DNA from: Morella rubra
Taxonomy: Eukaryota > Streptophyta > Magnoliopsida > Fagales > Myricaceae
DNA length: 64,000 nucleotides
Direction: 5' to 3'
NCBI GenBank assembly: GCA_003952965.2
Contig: CM025854.1
Coordinates: 21,961,459-22,025,458, forward strand
The notes beneath the pieces were generated by a model that ran no database searches, was not told the origin of the DNA, and saw only the letters and a program-made list of their open reading frames with translations. Numbering within the stretch: the stretch's first letter is position 1; each line of letters begins with the position of its first letter. The translations under genes were made by a program, and so were the position numbers. Positions 29,335 to 41,051 of this stretch are shown here, piece after piece.

Positions 29335-32009
29335 AAGTTAATTTGCACACTGCCATTAATTTATATATAAATTTGTGTGGATGTGTTAATTATGGATTTG
29401 AATCTTCTCTAATTTACTGATAGAATTTGATAATTTAATTCGGAGAGAGATAGATAAATACAACATATAAATCTCTTAAAGTATTCAATATTGTTCTTAA
29501 TAATTATTGGATATACAGTGTGGACCTCGTTATGGGATCTGTATTATTTTTCTCTTCTCTTAATTATATCATCCATTTCAGACAATAAATTATAGATAAT
29601 CTCTATTCCGTGTGCTACTTTGATACTTGCATCATTTAGATATAAATGGAGGAGCAGTAAGTTTACAATCTGTATACAAAAAGTTTGAAATGTCAAGTAA
29701 ATGTGTGTAACCAAACGTCTTGAGGATGCATATAATTTGTATAATGGTACTCTTAAGAAAAGTCTTCAACTGCGTGCTTTGATTTTTTGTGATGTTGGAT
29801 TAGTTTTCTTTTCCTTCTTATTTTTATTTATCAAATAAAAAATTTTCTTTTTTTCTTGGTTTGTTTATAAAAGCTTGACCATTATATATATATATATGCA
29901 CGGACCACTAGTTGTCATAATTAGTCTAGTTGGTTTAACAATCTTATCTTTTATCTTCTAGTTAGTTGTGATTAGTCATTCTCCCCCTGTTTTTACAATA
30001 TATATAACACAAATATCTCATGTTTTATACTATAGTTTTTGCACGTAAGTACGTCACCTCCATTTCAATCATATAATTATAAAACAATATTTTGAGGTAT
30101 ATTGCGCATGAAGTGGAATATTTAGAAAAAGAAGCACGGATTTACAAATGAGTTAATTAAGTAATTAATTGAAGATAAGAAAGATTCACACCAAACAAAA
30201 TTAAGTGGACGAAAGTTATTAGTATATGGAGAAGTAATCGAGTGTGTACGGAAGATTTCACCTGATCTTCAACCACATAGCTTGTTGTGAAAATTTTGTT
30301 AAGAAATTAGATTCCACGTGTTTGACATTATGATTTACGATACTGTAATAAAGTTGAAATCGAAGGCCGCTCTAATGATGTTATTCCAACCAATAAAAGA
30401 TTGATGTAATCTTATAGTGAATCAAAAGGCACCCATCTTAATTTGTTCAAATTAGCAAGGATTAGGATGCGTTTGACTTTCCCCCAAGTGGTATAACTTT
30501 TCCTTTTGATGTGAATGGGACCCATCATCAGCTCGCATTCATCCCCTCTTCCCAACCCATTTCTCACTCAATCCGGTCGCTGTTTAATGAAACTGCTGCG
30601 AAAGCGCCCAGCCTATCTGCCGCCTGACGACCGATGCCTAAAACATGATGCTTCGTTAATGGACCTTCCCACATTTTCCACTAATTTCTGGAGGCCAAAT
30701 CGCTGTTGAATCGAGATCATCGTCTCTTTTTACAGCAATGCCAGAACTACAATTAATATTTTGGCCTTGACTTTGGCTGCATGGCCGATCAAGATTAAAT
30801 TAAGGAATTTCGATCTTTCTGATCGTTCAGCCGAAAAAGGAAAAAAGTGGGGGAAAATTCTCTTACAAATAGCCGAAACTTGTCAACTTTAAGTGGCTCT
30901 TGGAAACCGAAGGATTTTGGATCCAACTCATACTAGGCTTATCTATAAAACTAGTATATGTACCAAACAAGCTGTGGCCCCGACGCTGATATGTCCATCC
31001 AAAAAAGGCAGGGCAAAAAATCGTAATCTAGATATTAATCGATCATAACCAGATTGTTTGGAAATCTCAACACTGGGGTCAAGATTTCGAACCACGATCT
31101 AGTTTTCTTTGTTTTTTTGTCAGTAATAATTTAATTGCTATGACACTACTGTCAAGAAAGCTAGTTTCCAATTTTTCATACACACAAAAAGGTGAATTCA
31201 TTTTGTATATACATACTTATATTTCTAATTTTTTTCTGGTCTATTACGAGGTATTTCAAAGAAAAAAAAACATCATTTCCTATGAGACCAGGAAACCGGT
31301 AATATGTTCAGTTTAAAGTAACTTTTATGGTATGTTTGTGAACCAAAATTATTGTTAAAAAAATAAAAATAAATTAACTATAAAATAATCTTCTTCTACC
31401 TCATCAAATCATCTCTCTTCTTATTTTTTCACATCTCCATCAATTAAAATTTTAGTCATTCCATAAAGTAAGTTCATACACCTTTCAATTTTACAAGTTC
31501 TTTTTTCCCATACAGTAGACAAAAATAATGATTTAATTTTAAATTTATGATGGTAAAGGTTGTGTCTTAAAGTAGAATTAAAAAAAAAAAACAAAGTTTT
31601 ATATACACAGTAGTTTACATTGGACTCTCCGAAACGTCCACAACGATATTGGACCTAAGCCATAAGCTCTGGTATTAGAGAAACTGTCATCAGAATTAAG
31701 ATTCACTCGGGACAGATCAAGGTTAAATAATAGAACAAGCTTAAGTGTCAAGAAAGATTTAAGGGTTTAACTAAATTCACTCAAAGGAGATTCGACATTC
31801 ATTACAAGCTGGAAAAAGGAAAAAGGAAAAAAAAACAAAAACAAAAACCAGACGCCCCAAACCCAAATTAAGAAAGGGAATTACGAATTCCCTAAAATTA
31901 GGCCGCCCGTGATACTTCAGCAAATTCCCAAGCAGCCCATGGTTTCAGTTAGCAACATTTCACAAACAAGGACAAAATATGAATAGCAACCAAAGAAGAA
32001 AAAATGGTA
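29335..32009. repeat. 2.79-kb tandem duplication, copy 2
   Basis: Second copy. Its right edge (AATAGCAACCAAAGAAGAAAA, then ATGGTAAACC) runs into the 3' flank of the VQ gene. The junction between copies, AATAGCATGGTAAGTTAA at about 29323-29340, looks like a join at a short TGGTAA/TGTAAA similarity, so an end-joining or slippage origin fits. Confidence 0.95.
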
Positions 32010-32135
32010 AACCCCCTCCGGATCCCAAGCCACATTAAAATGTAGCCCACATTGCTATCAAAGTGAAATATTTACATTGGTCAACAATTTCTCCGTAACC
32101 CAAGTCAGTACCTAACTTTCTTCTTTCTGTCTTTA

Positions 32136-32858
32136 TCAAAACATGAAAGTGTTACTCCTATTCTCATTGGAGGAGCTAGAGGGCCTAGCAGCAGGCACTT
32201 GGCTGGAAGATGAACCACCCTCCATCACAAACCCCCCATCGGAGACGCCCATGTTGGTGGGTCTCGAGCTGCCAAGTCTGTGAAGAAAAGCGTCACCAGG
32301 GGAGTTATTGGTGCTTAGAGAAAACATGTATTGCTGGCCTTGCGGCTGGTGGTATAGCTGCGGTATTTGAGGCGGCTGTAGATGAAATCCACGACCGGGA
32401 GGCAACATCATGGCTGTAGGACTATGGACATGACCTTGACGGGCAGCTCCTAACCCAAAACCAAAGTTCGCCGCACCCGGATGTGCCCCCGAGGCAAAGG
32501 GTGCAGTAGGACCACCGGTGAATTGTTGCACCATGGCTCGGAAATTAGCGGTATCGGTGTTGAGTAACGTAGTAGGGGTCCTTCGAGAAGCCCTAGACCG
32601 CCTGCGTATGGGCTTCGAGACACGGCCTTCCGGGCTCAAGTGACCACCAGTATTCGAGCTAGAATTGCCGGAGCCGTGTGGACTCAACGTGGCAGCCGAA
32701 GTGACAGTGGTGGTGACAACAGTGGCATCAGACACTCGGTTATCGAGCAGATCAGTCCCAGACACGGTGTGTCCCGGAGATGTCACTTGACTGGGAAGGC
32801 TTTGGTTATAAAATTGGATCCAATCACCAGGGCCAGGCATGGTTTCACTCATGGCCAA
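32136..32858 (-). CDS. VQ-motif protein (JAV1/VQ22-like), intronless
   Basis: Plant VQ proteins are nuclear cofactors that bind WRKY transcription factors. This one has 240 residues and no intron, both usual for the family. The VQ signature FRAMVQQFTG is at residues 106-115. Just before it is a basic stretch (IRRRSRASRRTPTTLLNTD, about 84-102), a probable nuclear signal, and an SP site (LSPEGR) of the sort phosphorylated by MAP kinases. The N-terminus GDWIQFYNQ and the tail, rich in P, Q and S, resemble the group that includes Arabidopsis VQ22/JAV1, a jasmonate-defence repressor. The subgroup assignment is from memory of the motif layout and is less sure than the family. Two ATGs lie close together (residues 1 and 3); the first is taken. 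Two G-boxes lie about 200 bp upstream, and the tandem duplication begins ~130 bp past the stop. Confidence 0.93.
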   Translation of the reverse strand: MAMSETMPGPGDWIQFYNQSLPSQVTSPGHTVSGTDLLDNRVSDATVVTTTVTSAATLSPHGSGNSSSNTGGHLSPEGRVSKPIRRRSRASRRTPTTLLNTDTANFRAMVQQFTGGPTAPFASGAHPGAANFGFGLGAARQGHVHSPTAMMLPPGRGFHLQPPQIPQLYHQPQGQQYMFSLSTNNSPGDAFLHRLGSSRPTNMGVSDGGFVMEGGSSSSQVPAARPSSSSNENRSNTFMF

Positions 32859-32946
32859 AATATTTGACGATAAAAGAGGGAGCAGCTTTGGAAACTCTCA
32901 GATCTCTCCCTTCGGTAAGAAGGAAAGAAAAGAGAGTGGGGGCTAT

Positions 32947-32958
32947 CGTATTTATGGC
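32947..32958 (-). promoter_or_regulatory. Possible TATA box of VQ gene
   Basis: The minus strand reads CCATAAATACG about 95 bp upstream of the start codon. Confidence 0.4.
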
Positions 32959-33057
32959 GGCTACGACGCGGTCAAAGGATGACTCTGAAAGAGATCCTGA
33001 CCTTTGGTTTTTGGAGAAAGAAAGATCAACGAAGAGGGGTAAGATTCCACGGGATGG

Positions 33058-33075
33058 CACGTGAGCTAGCACGTG
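33058..33075. promoter_or_regulatory. Paired G-boxes upstream of VQ gene
   Basis: Two palindromic CACGTG hexamers at 33058-33063 and 33070-33075, 12 bp apart start to start, about 200 bp upstream of the VQ start. G-boxes bind bHLH factors such as MYC2 and bZIP factors. Regulation is inference. Confidence 0.6.
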
Positions 33076-33100
33076 GGGGGGGGGGGGGGGGGGGGGGGGG
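33075..33100. repeat. Poly(G) tract, 26 bases
   Basis: Unbroken run of 26 G on the plus strand beginning in the second G-box. Exceptional in such AT-rich DNA. It could form G-quadruplexes and is prone to sequencing length error. Confidence 0.95.
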
Positions 33101-33109
33101 CGCTGAAGA

Positions 33110-36070
33110 AATGTTTGGCAACTTGGCATGACTCGTCGTGAGCGTGATGATGTTAGGGGTGTTTCTGGAAGTCTGTTTGAGGCGAACTGGGGCTTTTAAG
33201 GATAGGGGCTTCCTCGAAGCAACACAAGTGACAAGAGTATATGCTCCCATGACGATGACTTCATCACCCCGGTGGCCACGCCAGCATTGGGACTCGTGGT
33301 GGTAGGTGGACTTGGATGACTTTTATTAGGGGGAAGTCTGCCTATAACGTTTTGGGGTTGGGCACTGGGTGCAGGACAAAATGGCGTCACTTGTGGGGTC
33401 AGAGGAAGGAGGGAAAGTACCTTCCAATTAGCGATATATTGCGTAGAAAAAAAAATAAAAATTAGCGATATATTGCTTACATGGGTGTTCTCCTAATTAT
33501 GTTATCTTTCTTTTTTTTTTCTTTTTTTCTTTTTCTAAATTCCTAATTATGTTATCTATTTGCATGTTTTATTATTTTTCTTTTGGTATATAAATAAATT
33601 ACTTTGTTGGAGAAAATGAAAAGAGAAAAAAAAATAATAACGATGCAAATTATTGCTATGCCTTGTCTAATAGTAATACAAAGTTTTCTAATACTTCTGG
33701 TTTTTTTTTTAAACAGGTTTTTTTTTTAATAATGTTTTTCTTCTGAAATGTGTTAGTTGAATATCGAAAAATTTGCGTGTGTGTTTATCGTACTTCTGAC
33801 AAACAATGGCAGCTGGGAGACAACTAATTTTGAAGAATCTAGTTTTGTTCTTATTGCGTTCGAAATTTTTTGGTTGTATATGCCATTTTGGAGGATAAAA
33901 ATTTTCACCAGTTTCTTTCTAACTGTTCATTGTTCAACATTAACAGTTAGTTATATTAACTAACTAAACTTCAAAGGATTGGTTTAGGTAATTCAGATCT
34001 GAAATTTAAAAGTGTGTTTTTTCTAAGATTTCAAATTCGAATTCTTCTAAATGTAAATAATTTTTTAGAGTCATCTTAAATAAAAGTTATATTTATCTAA
34101 TCTGTATAATTTAAGAGCTGCATCGACCCGAAATTTATCGCCTATCACTCAAAAATTATATTAGCTTGCTAGCTAGCTTAGTTGGGACAAGTAAATTTTC
34201 ATGACTTCAGGGTCATGATTTCTTTGACCCTGGCAAAGCCTTCATAAATATTGTATATATGAACCACCCATCAAACTCCAAAGGATTCGGACTAAAAGTT
34301 TTTAAACTCCTGTGATATCTTTCGTCTCGCATTTTGGGACAAAAGACCTTTGAAACCAAAAATATTAAAATAAAATAAAAAGTTAAGAAGAGTCGTTGTT
34401 TTATTTTATTTTTCAAATTCTTCGTTTTTTGTGTTAGATGTGGACTTTTCCCACCTTTCTTAAGGGAAGGAGCCAATTTTTCTTTGTCCAGTAGTTCCAA
34501 GTATGTCAAAATTATTATCTCACCTTTGATTTGGAAAAGACAGAACCAATTATAATCCAACAAGCAGAATCATGTCATAATTGAAGGGGATAACTTCCAA
34601 ACCTAAGTAGTTGGTCTGCTACGCACCAATATTCACTGGCTTTTAACTGTTTGACTCCTTCTCCTTATCCCCTTTTCTCTTCCGTGGTGAAGTGGGCAAA
34701 CACTCAAACATAGGCAGAAGAAATGAAATCCACCAGCGTAGGGTTCGTAGGAGCTAGGAAAGAAAGAACATCAGCACAGGGATATATTCAAGAGGCCCAA
34801 GACTACCACCAAAACAACACAAAACAAAATCGTAGATTAAATCGAAAAAACAAATCAAAGTTCTCCTTTTTAGGTACCAATAAATTATTTGAATCCACGG
34901 GTTTTGTAGATTTATCTCCAGAGTCTTTTCTACAGCGTTGGGCATGCCTGTCGGAACGTTGTTGGCGATTTCTCTTGCAACAAAGCATCTAGAATTGTTC
35001 GCACTGATCTCAAATGTGCTTGATCATTTTCTGTGTCACCAGATACCATATGCAGCAGCGCACGAGAGGATTAATGTGAAGGCAAGTTTTCGTCAAGGAA
35101 TTGCCTTTTTGCGCCTGAGATTTTGACTTGTCCGTTCCATGATTTATGGGAATATTCTTTACGTTTGGCTTACTTTTCTATCGTTTTTATTTTTTTTTCC
35201 TTAACACCTCGAAACGGCTAAAAGGTGCACAAATAAAAAGATAGCACGTGGAAAATGCAGTCTTGAAAGCTGAAACCCTGCTGCCTCTTCTAAAAACACG
35301 AAAAAAGTGATTTCAGACCTTTTTGGAGCCCTTCGTCTGCTTGCAAGTTATGGATTTGGCGGGTTCATGAAAGCCAAAAGCACGAGGAATCACTCATATT
35401 CCAATATTTCTTATACTTTCTAGCTAGCAACTCCTTGTGGGTACCAATCCATTTCGAACATCGCCAAATATGCATTCTTAAAACAGTTTTCTTTTTAAAT
35501 AAAGGAATATAGGAATAATCTCTTATTTCTTAAGATGACTTTAGCTAATTACTATATATTAAGTTTTGCCAGAACGAAATATGAAAGAAAGTAATAGAGA
35601 GGAAATATAAGGTGAATTCATTTTTCTAAATTCATACACACAAAAAGGTGAATTCATTTTGTATATATATATACATACTTATATTTCTAAATTTTATTCA
35701 TTTTGTACTATCAATTTGCCACACCTTATATTGTAATGTGCATCCTAAACTACTAAGCGTGACACATTATATTTTAAATTATCAAGTCTTCCATTTGTAT
35801 CTTACGATAAAATTTAACAATTATAATTGTCCTATTAATTGTCTATATTTTAAGAGTCTAAGTAATTACGATATAAATGACAATATATTACAAATATTGT
35901 GTTATAAGTTTGAAATGGCAACATGTATTATTATTTTTTTCTAATCTTTAAAGTGTCGCGGGTTTGGAAGAAACGTTGGAAGAAAAATGGTCTCAATTAC
36001 TTTCGAATTCTGCATAATCTGATTAAAACGTTCTAAACGATGTGCGATAGAAAAACTTTGTATGAATTTA
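33110..36070. other. Gene-free interval beyond VQ promoter
   Basis: The first 300 bp are GC-richer with small open frames on both strands, none recognisable. The rest is AT-rich. An open frame at 34723-34992 (plus) and one at 34938-35126 (plus) have no domain I can identify. A short stretch near 35630-35695 (ACACACAAAAAGGTGAATTCATTTTGTATAT) is also found at 28391 and 31186 in the tandem duplication, so a small repeat is shared. Confidence 0.45.
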
Positions 36071-36239
36071 ACCAAGATTAATCATACAAACGCACGGAAA
36101 ATGTAGGACTTTGTGTTACCAATAATTCTAAAACGTAATCATCATTAAATTGACGAATATTTAGAGTTTCTTTGAAAGCCCTTGTCCAAATTGGCATTTC
36201 TGCACTAGTCCCTTGGTGTGGACTGCAAAGAGAACCGGC

Positions 36240-36800
36240 TTTTGGATTGTAAGTGTGAGTACCGAAACGGATAAAATTAGAATGACTTATTCCAATTCCA
36301 ATACTTACCAGAATCAAATATTTAGTTCCAATTTTATTCCGACAATACTGAAATAGAACCGGAATTTTCGGAATTGGAAATAGGAAATTCAAGTTTCCTT
36401 ATGTGGGTTTTTTTTTGCTAGATTTTTTTTGGGCCTTAAAGCATTTTAGGCCAGAATTTTGCACAAATTGTTTTGTTCTATATCATAAATAAACAATAAA
36501 TAAAATGTAAAATAAGTATTCATCTAAAATAAAATTACAACATTCAAAAATTATGGGCATCAAAAAAAAGTTTTGATGGGTTTTGAGTCTATTTTATTAA
36601 AATAGTATAAAAAAAATTAGAACTAGATAATTAGAACTAGAAATTCTACTAATTTCGCTTAAATTTCCAATTTCGATTTCGATTTTGAAATATACGAAAA
36701 ATGCATTCCGATTTCGGTATATATCAGAACCGGAATCGAAATTACGGTACTGAAATTAGAATCCAGAATTTTGATATTGGTTGGAATTTTTGCCCAACCG
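36240..36800. repeat. Dispersed AT-rich repeat, copy 3
   Basis: Same orientation as 1-400. Shared landmarks are GAACCGGAATTTTCGG near the left, ATAAATAAACAATAAAT in the middle, and TTCGATTTTGAAATATACGAAAAATG then CGGTATATATCAGAACCGG near the right. More diverged than copies 1 and 2. Confidence 0.55.
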
Positions 36801-37182
36801 GATGGATTGGGGTCATTGGCAAATCAAGGGACGATTGACCCCAGTGACATTCTTCCGATGTAACCCCCGACCGCCCATTAATTACAAGACGAGAGAGGTG
36901 AAAAAAACTCAATCTAGAGTCTCTTGATTGTTCGAACAAGCCGTGATAGTTATATATACCGAAATACAAGAAGACGTGAAGAAGGGGTTAAGTTAGTGAC
37001 AAGCTATATAACTTTGGACCCTCCCACAGAGTTTGAAAATTCTCTAGTTTAGCTTCTGCTAAAGTAGCATGTGTTTGGACTTCTGAACCCTCATGCGTTT
37101 TAGCTTCATTATCTTCTGCATTTTTTCGCACCGACGCCAAAAAAAGAAGAAGCAAAAGGACAACTCGTACAGGACAACATTA

Positions 37183-37200
37183 AGAGAGAGAGAGAGAGAT
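37183..37200. repeat. (GA)n microsatellite
   Basis: About eight GA dinucleotides. Confidence 0.8.
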
Positions 37201-37409
37201 CAGTCAAAGAACAGACCAGACAATGTAATTAAGAATATAAATACATGATAATGGAGTAGAATTCAAACGCATGTTGCAATTGCCTACGTTTATTTTGACC
37301 AGAGCTCTACTCTTTGATATCCCCCTTCAGACCCATTTCAATTTGCGGCAACCTTAAAGTACTGACTCTGTCTTTTGAAAAATTATTCAATATCTTAAGA
37401 GCGGGATCC

Positions 37410-37640
37410 ACTGTTATAAGTCGCAACGGCTGGCATATATTTTATCTTTTGGAATGGATAGTGCAGAGAAACAACGACGAGCTACTAGCACAGCCCAAAA
37501 GAAAAAGAAAAAGCCCAACCATGACACAGCCACAGCGTGGAGTACTTTCGGGTTTTGTAGTTTTAGGCCATTGCAACCAACCCAATGAAGCAAAGGCGAC
37601 AGGGGTCTGGCCCTTTCAATGAATTTAAGGAGGAAATAAT
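37410..37640. repeat. Cluster marker repeat, copy 1
   Basis: Block containing TAAGTCGCAAC, CAGCCCAAAAGAAAAAG and GGCCCTTTCAATGAATTTAAGGAG. It recurs at 42195-42425 and marks the start of a duplicated unit in the small-protein cluster. Confidence 0.8.
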
Positions 37641-38069
37641 TCATTTCCCACACTCGAAAAACTATACCACTAATTATCACGTGCCGAAATATGTACTACT
37701 TGTTATAGATTCTTGCTTATAATACGTAGCAGATCATGTGGAAGTTAAATATGATGTGCTATTGGAGAATATAAAAGGATGATCAGGAGTTTCAAATGAT
37801 ATCAATGATTCAATCATGCAGAGGACTTGCACGCAGCAACACTGACCAACACACGAGAGGAGCGGGATACATATCTTAGCTTCCATGGTAACTGCTAAAT
37901 AAGCAACACATGGGCAAGTCAATGATTCAAGCAAGCGCTTTGGATTGCATTAAACGGAGTGTACAGTGAAAGACAATCATATAAACTAGTCTCTTTGGAA
38001 ATTAAAAGAAATTAACAGAGACATCCTACTTCTGTTTGTATTTTAAGTGACAAAATAAATTTATAAGGA

Positions 38070-38570
38070 TTAAAGTATCAATTTCGTCTCTAGGTTTTGA
38101 CCATTTTTAACAAATCGTCTTTCAGTTTTTAAATTGATCATAGAAGTCCCTAAATTTATAATTTTTGTCAAAAAAGTCCATCTCTTAAAATTTCATTCTC
38201 AAAGTTAATGATTCATACGTCAGTTTCAATCATAAATTGATACTTGTCATCCTAAACTAAAATCATGCGATTTTCTAATTTTTAGAAGCTTTTTTTTTTT
38301 TCCTATTTTAAAAATTTTGGTTTGTTTTAATTTTTAAAAAATAAAAATTAGGAAAAGAAACTTTAAAAAATTACTAGTTACATAATTTTAATTTTTGGTG
38401 ACAAGTCAAATTATAATTATAACTGGCACGTGAATCGTTAACTTTATAGATAGAAGTTTAACAAAAATTATAAATTTAAAGACTTTTATGATTAATTTAA
38501 AAAACTAAAGACTCTGCTTTATAATGAGTTAAAATTGAGAGACCAAATAAATACATAACTCAATTTCTAA
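38070..38570. mobile_element. Foldback-like AT-rich element upstream of small-protein gene 1
   Basis: The left arm (TTGATCATAGAAGTCCCTAAATTTATAATTTTTGT) pairs with the right arm (ACAAAAATTATAAATTTAAAGACTTTTATGATTAA), and other segments also pair, such as AATCATGCGATTTTCTAATTTTTAG with ATTAGGAAAAG. This suggests a MITE or foldback element with long imperfect inverted repeats. It is absent from the otherwise similar flank of gene 4, which supports insertion. Confidence 0.55.
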
Positions 38571-38983
38571 GGGTTTGGTTATGCTACCGACATAACTTAC
38601 GTAGCAATTTCTTCTTGTTGGAACTGGTCCAAGCTAGCTAGCACAATCAGGAACGAGTTTTGTGGGTTTGGTGCCATGTGTTTGTGGCCTTGACTTACAT
38701 CTTCCCGGCGGCGGCCTGGTCTTAATTGTCAAGTATGTATATAGCGACTCACCACGCGCGCGAGTCCTATTCCCTTTCACATTCCAGCCACAAGAACGTA
38801 GTCTGCTTCTACATTAAGCACTGATAACAAGCTAGTGCAAGACCTCTAGCTTTGACCCAGTCATGGAAAAAGACTGCAGTTGGTTGGTTAGAAATTAACT
38901 GCGCACAAACACACATAACTAGTACTGCTGCCTGCACATATTTATGGGGTTACTCCAGTCCCGCGTCTCTTCCACAAGGCAAC

Positions 38984-39951
38984 ATGAGGCTTGAGGTCAA
39001 GAGACATGGCCTTCTTCTTGGTCTTCTTGTTCTCTCCGCCCTACTTCTTGCATCGAGCTTGTTCATAACCAGTAAGAATAACACCTTTTTCTCTAAAATT
39101 TATGTTTTTGGGCGTCTGTATCTGGAGTTCATGTTTCATTCATTTTGTGTTGTTTAATTGCGTGAGTTTGTGTTCGTGAGCAGTCGAGAGAACTGAGAGG
39201 ATGCATATTCTTTTCATTCAATAGCTCTCTGCAGCATGACTTCCATATCAGAGGAAAAAAAATTGTGGTAAGCAGTAAATATAAATCAAAGAAACAGAAT
39301 TGTAGACATTGTATTGAGCAGGGTAGTCCATGAAATGACCATAGATTAGCTTTGAAGCCCAGTTCCCCAGTTCTCAATAAATGGCCCATAGAAGGAAGCA
39401 AACCTTTTTAACCACTCCACTCCATCAACATCCATAACCAAGTATTCCCTCGTTGTTAGAAGTTGATAAGATGTTTGCTGAAATAATGTGGCAACTAGGC
39501 AGAATATCCTTGCAACCAATAGAGCCTATATGTGAAACATTATGTGCAATACATAGGAGGCTAGTAGAAATTCGAAGGCGGCCTCTTAAGCAAGTGAAAC
39601 ACGAAGATATATGTCTGTTTTGTTCGATGAAGTACTTGGCGCCCGCCGATAATAATTTCACATCAGTTTCCAGTTGCATTTTGTTTAATGACTTTTATAT
39701 AGTACACCGTCGTTAAATTCTCTGATTTTGTTGTCTGAATATATATGTTATGACTTTTCGATTTGATGCAACACTCAGGTGAGAAGATGGGGAAATTAAC
39801 GTCCTCAAGAGATGGGGAAGAAATATTGTTTGGAGCTGTCGCTCTAAAACAGAGGAAACTCTGGACTTATGACTCGGGGAAACTAAGAGAAAAACGACCT
39901 GCTCGACCACCGCCGCCAGCTCCTAGAGGGCCCAAAGGGCCGCACCCCTAA
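38984..39951 (+). CDS. Small secreted-type protein, cluster gene 1 (86 aa, two exons)
   Basis: Exons 38984-39071 and 39779-39951; donor GTAAGA, acceptor CTCAG, phase 1. Residues 1-8 are basic (MRLEVKRH), then 9-28 is a leucine-rich hydrophobic helix ending ASSLFITS: a signal peptide or signal anchor. Residues 31-60 form the block most conserved in the cluster (EKMGKLTSSRDGEE, then ALKQRKLWTY). The tail (61-86) is basic then proline-rich and ends RGPKGPHP. The start is the ATG that directly precedes the hydrophobic helix; the frame is open further upstream but other copies do not support a start there. Family not recognised. The small size, signal sequence, dibasic site (EKR) and proline-rich end fit a precursor of a secreted peptide, which is inference. 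Introns and 3' flanks are strongly conserved among copies. Confidence 0.7.
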
Positions 39952-39999
39952 TAAGCATTCCCTTTAGACTTTAGTTCATGTATTAATTAAAGAACCTCT

Positions 40000-40880
40000 A
40001 TTGTGGCGTATATGTTATTTCAGTACCCCAACTCTCTAATAAATGCGGTAGTTAGAAGAAACCCATGACTTTCTTTACATCGTGAAAGCATATGTTCTCC
40101 CAGTTCACACTTCCAATTCACTTCAAAGCAATGAAGTCTAATTCCACCAGAAACGTCAAAACGGCCTACGGATGCAATTTCACTTTGAAGCAAGGTCCCG
40201 CTAGCTAGAGCTTAAGAGTATATATGTAACTTTAGATTACTTTTTTTGTGCCGTCAATTTCTTAGTCCACAAATTTGCTCGAAAGACCTAAAGTGATCGA
40301 GGTGAGAACGCGGGTACCCCAAATTACTGGAATGGAATTCCCATAAATTCCCTTTATTTATTGCTTCAACGTTCCATTTTGGACGATATTCTTGGGAACA
40401 ACGGCGAGACCGAAAAAGACCGCCCTAAAAACTTTTGAAACGGTTTTCCCTTTTTTTGGGAGCGGAATTTTTCTCCGAAAAAAAAAACCAAAATCGTTGT
40501 AGTGACCACATTTATGGTATTAAATGATCATGAAGTAAAGGGCCTGCTTGTGACTAGATCAAAGCTGAAAGAGGAGCCTTACGTTTATATATAATTGGTA
40601 CACGGCAGGCTTTGATTCTTGATTAGCACAAATAACTGAAACATTATATTTGAAACTTGTTTGACTAAGGTGTACAAGTACTCTTGACAGAATTGGCAGA
40701 AACGGCCACACTCTATAATGAAAAAATGGGACTGAGATGGCACCTTTTATTAACTGTCGATGAACACACAAAGGACTAAACAATTGCTTTTCATGGCATC
40801 CTTGGCTGATCAGCCTGTTGCTTTCTGTGCTCTGCAAAACTAGCCTGTAAGTTATTGAGCCCCACCGTTTCGTTAGCATA
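40000..40880. other. Spacer between cluster genes 1 and 2
   Basis: Begins with the 3' flank common to all cluster members (CTATTGTGGCGTATATGTTA, then AGAAGAAACCCATGACTT). The remainder has no supported gene. Confidence 0.5.
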
Positions 40881-41051
40881 TATTTTCATCGTCATAGGTG
40901 ACGCAAGACCTCTAGCTAGCTTTGACCCAGTAATACTGGAGAAGGACTGCAGATGGTTGGGTTTGAAACTGTGCACAAACAATGAAACAAACATATAGCT
41001 GGACATATTTATCAACTATGGGGGTATTCACGAGTCTCTCCGCAAGGCAAC

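Noticed and set aside
38852-38983. Upstream in-frame extension of cluster gene 1
   Set aside because: Not kept in a common frame in the other copies, while the hydrophobic start at ATG 38984 is; treated as leader. Short upstream ORFs seen in genes 1 and 3 are also absent from genes 2 and 4.
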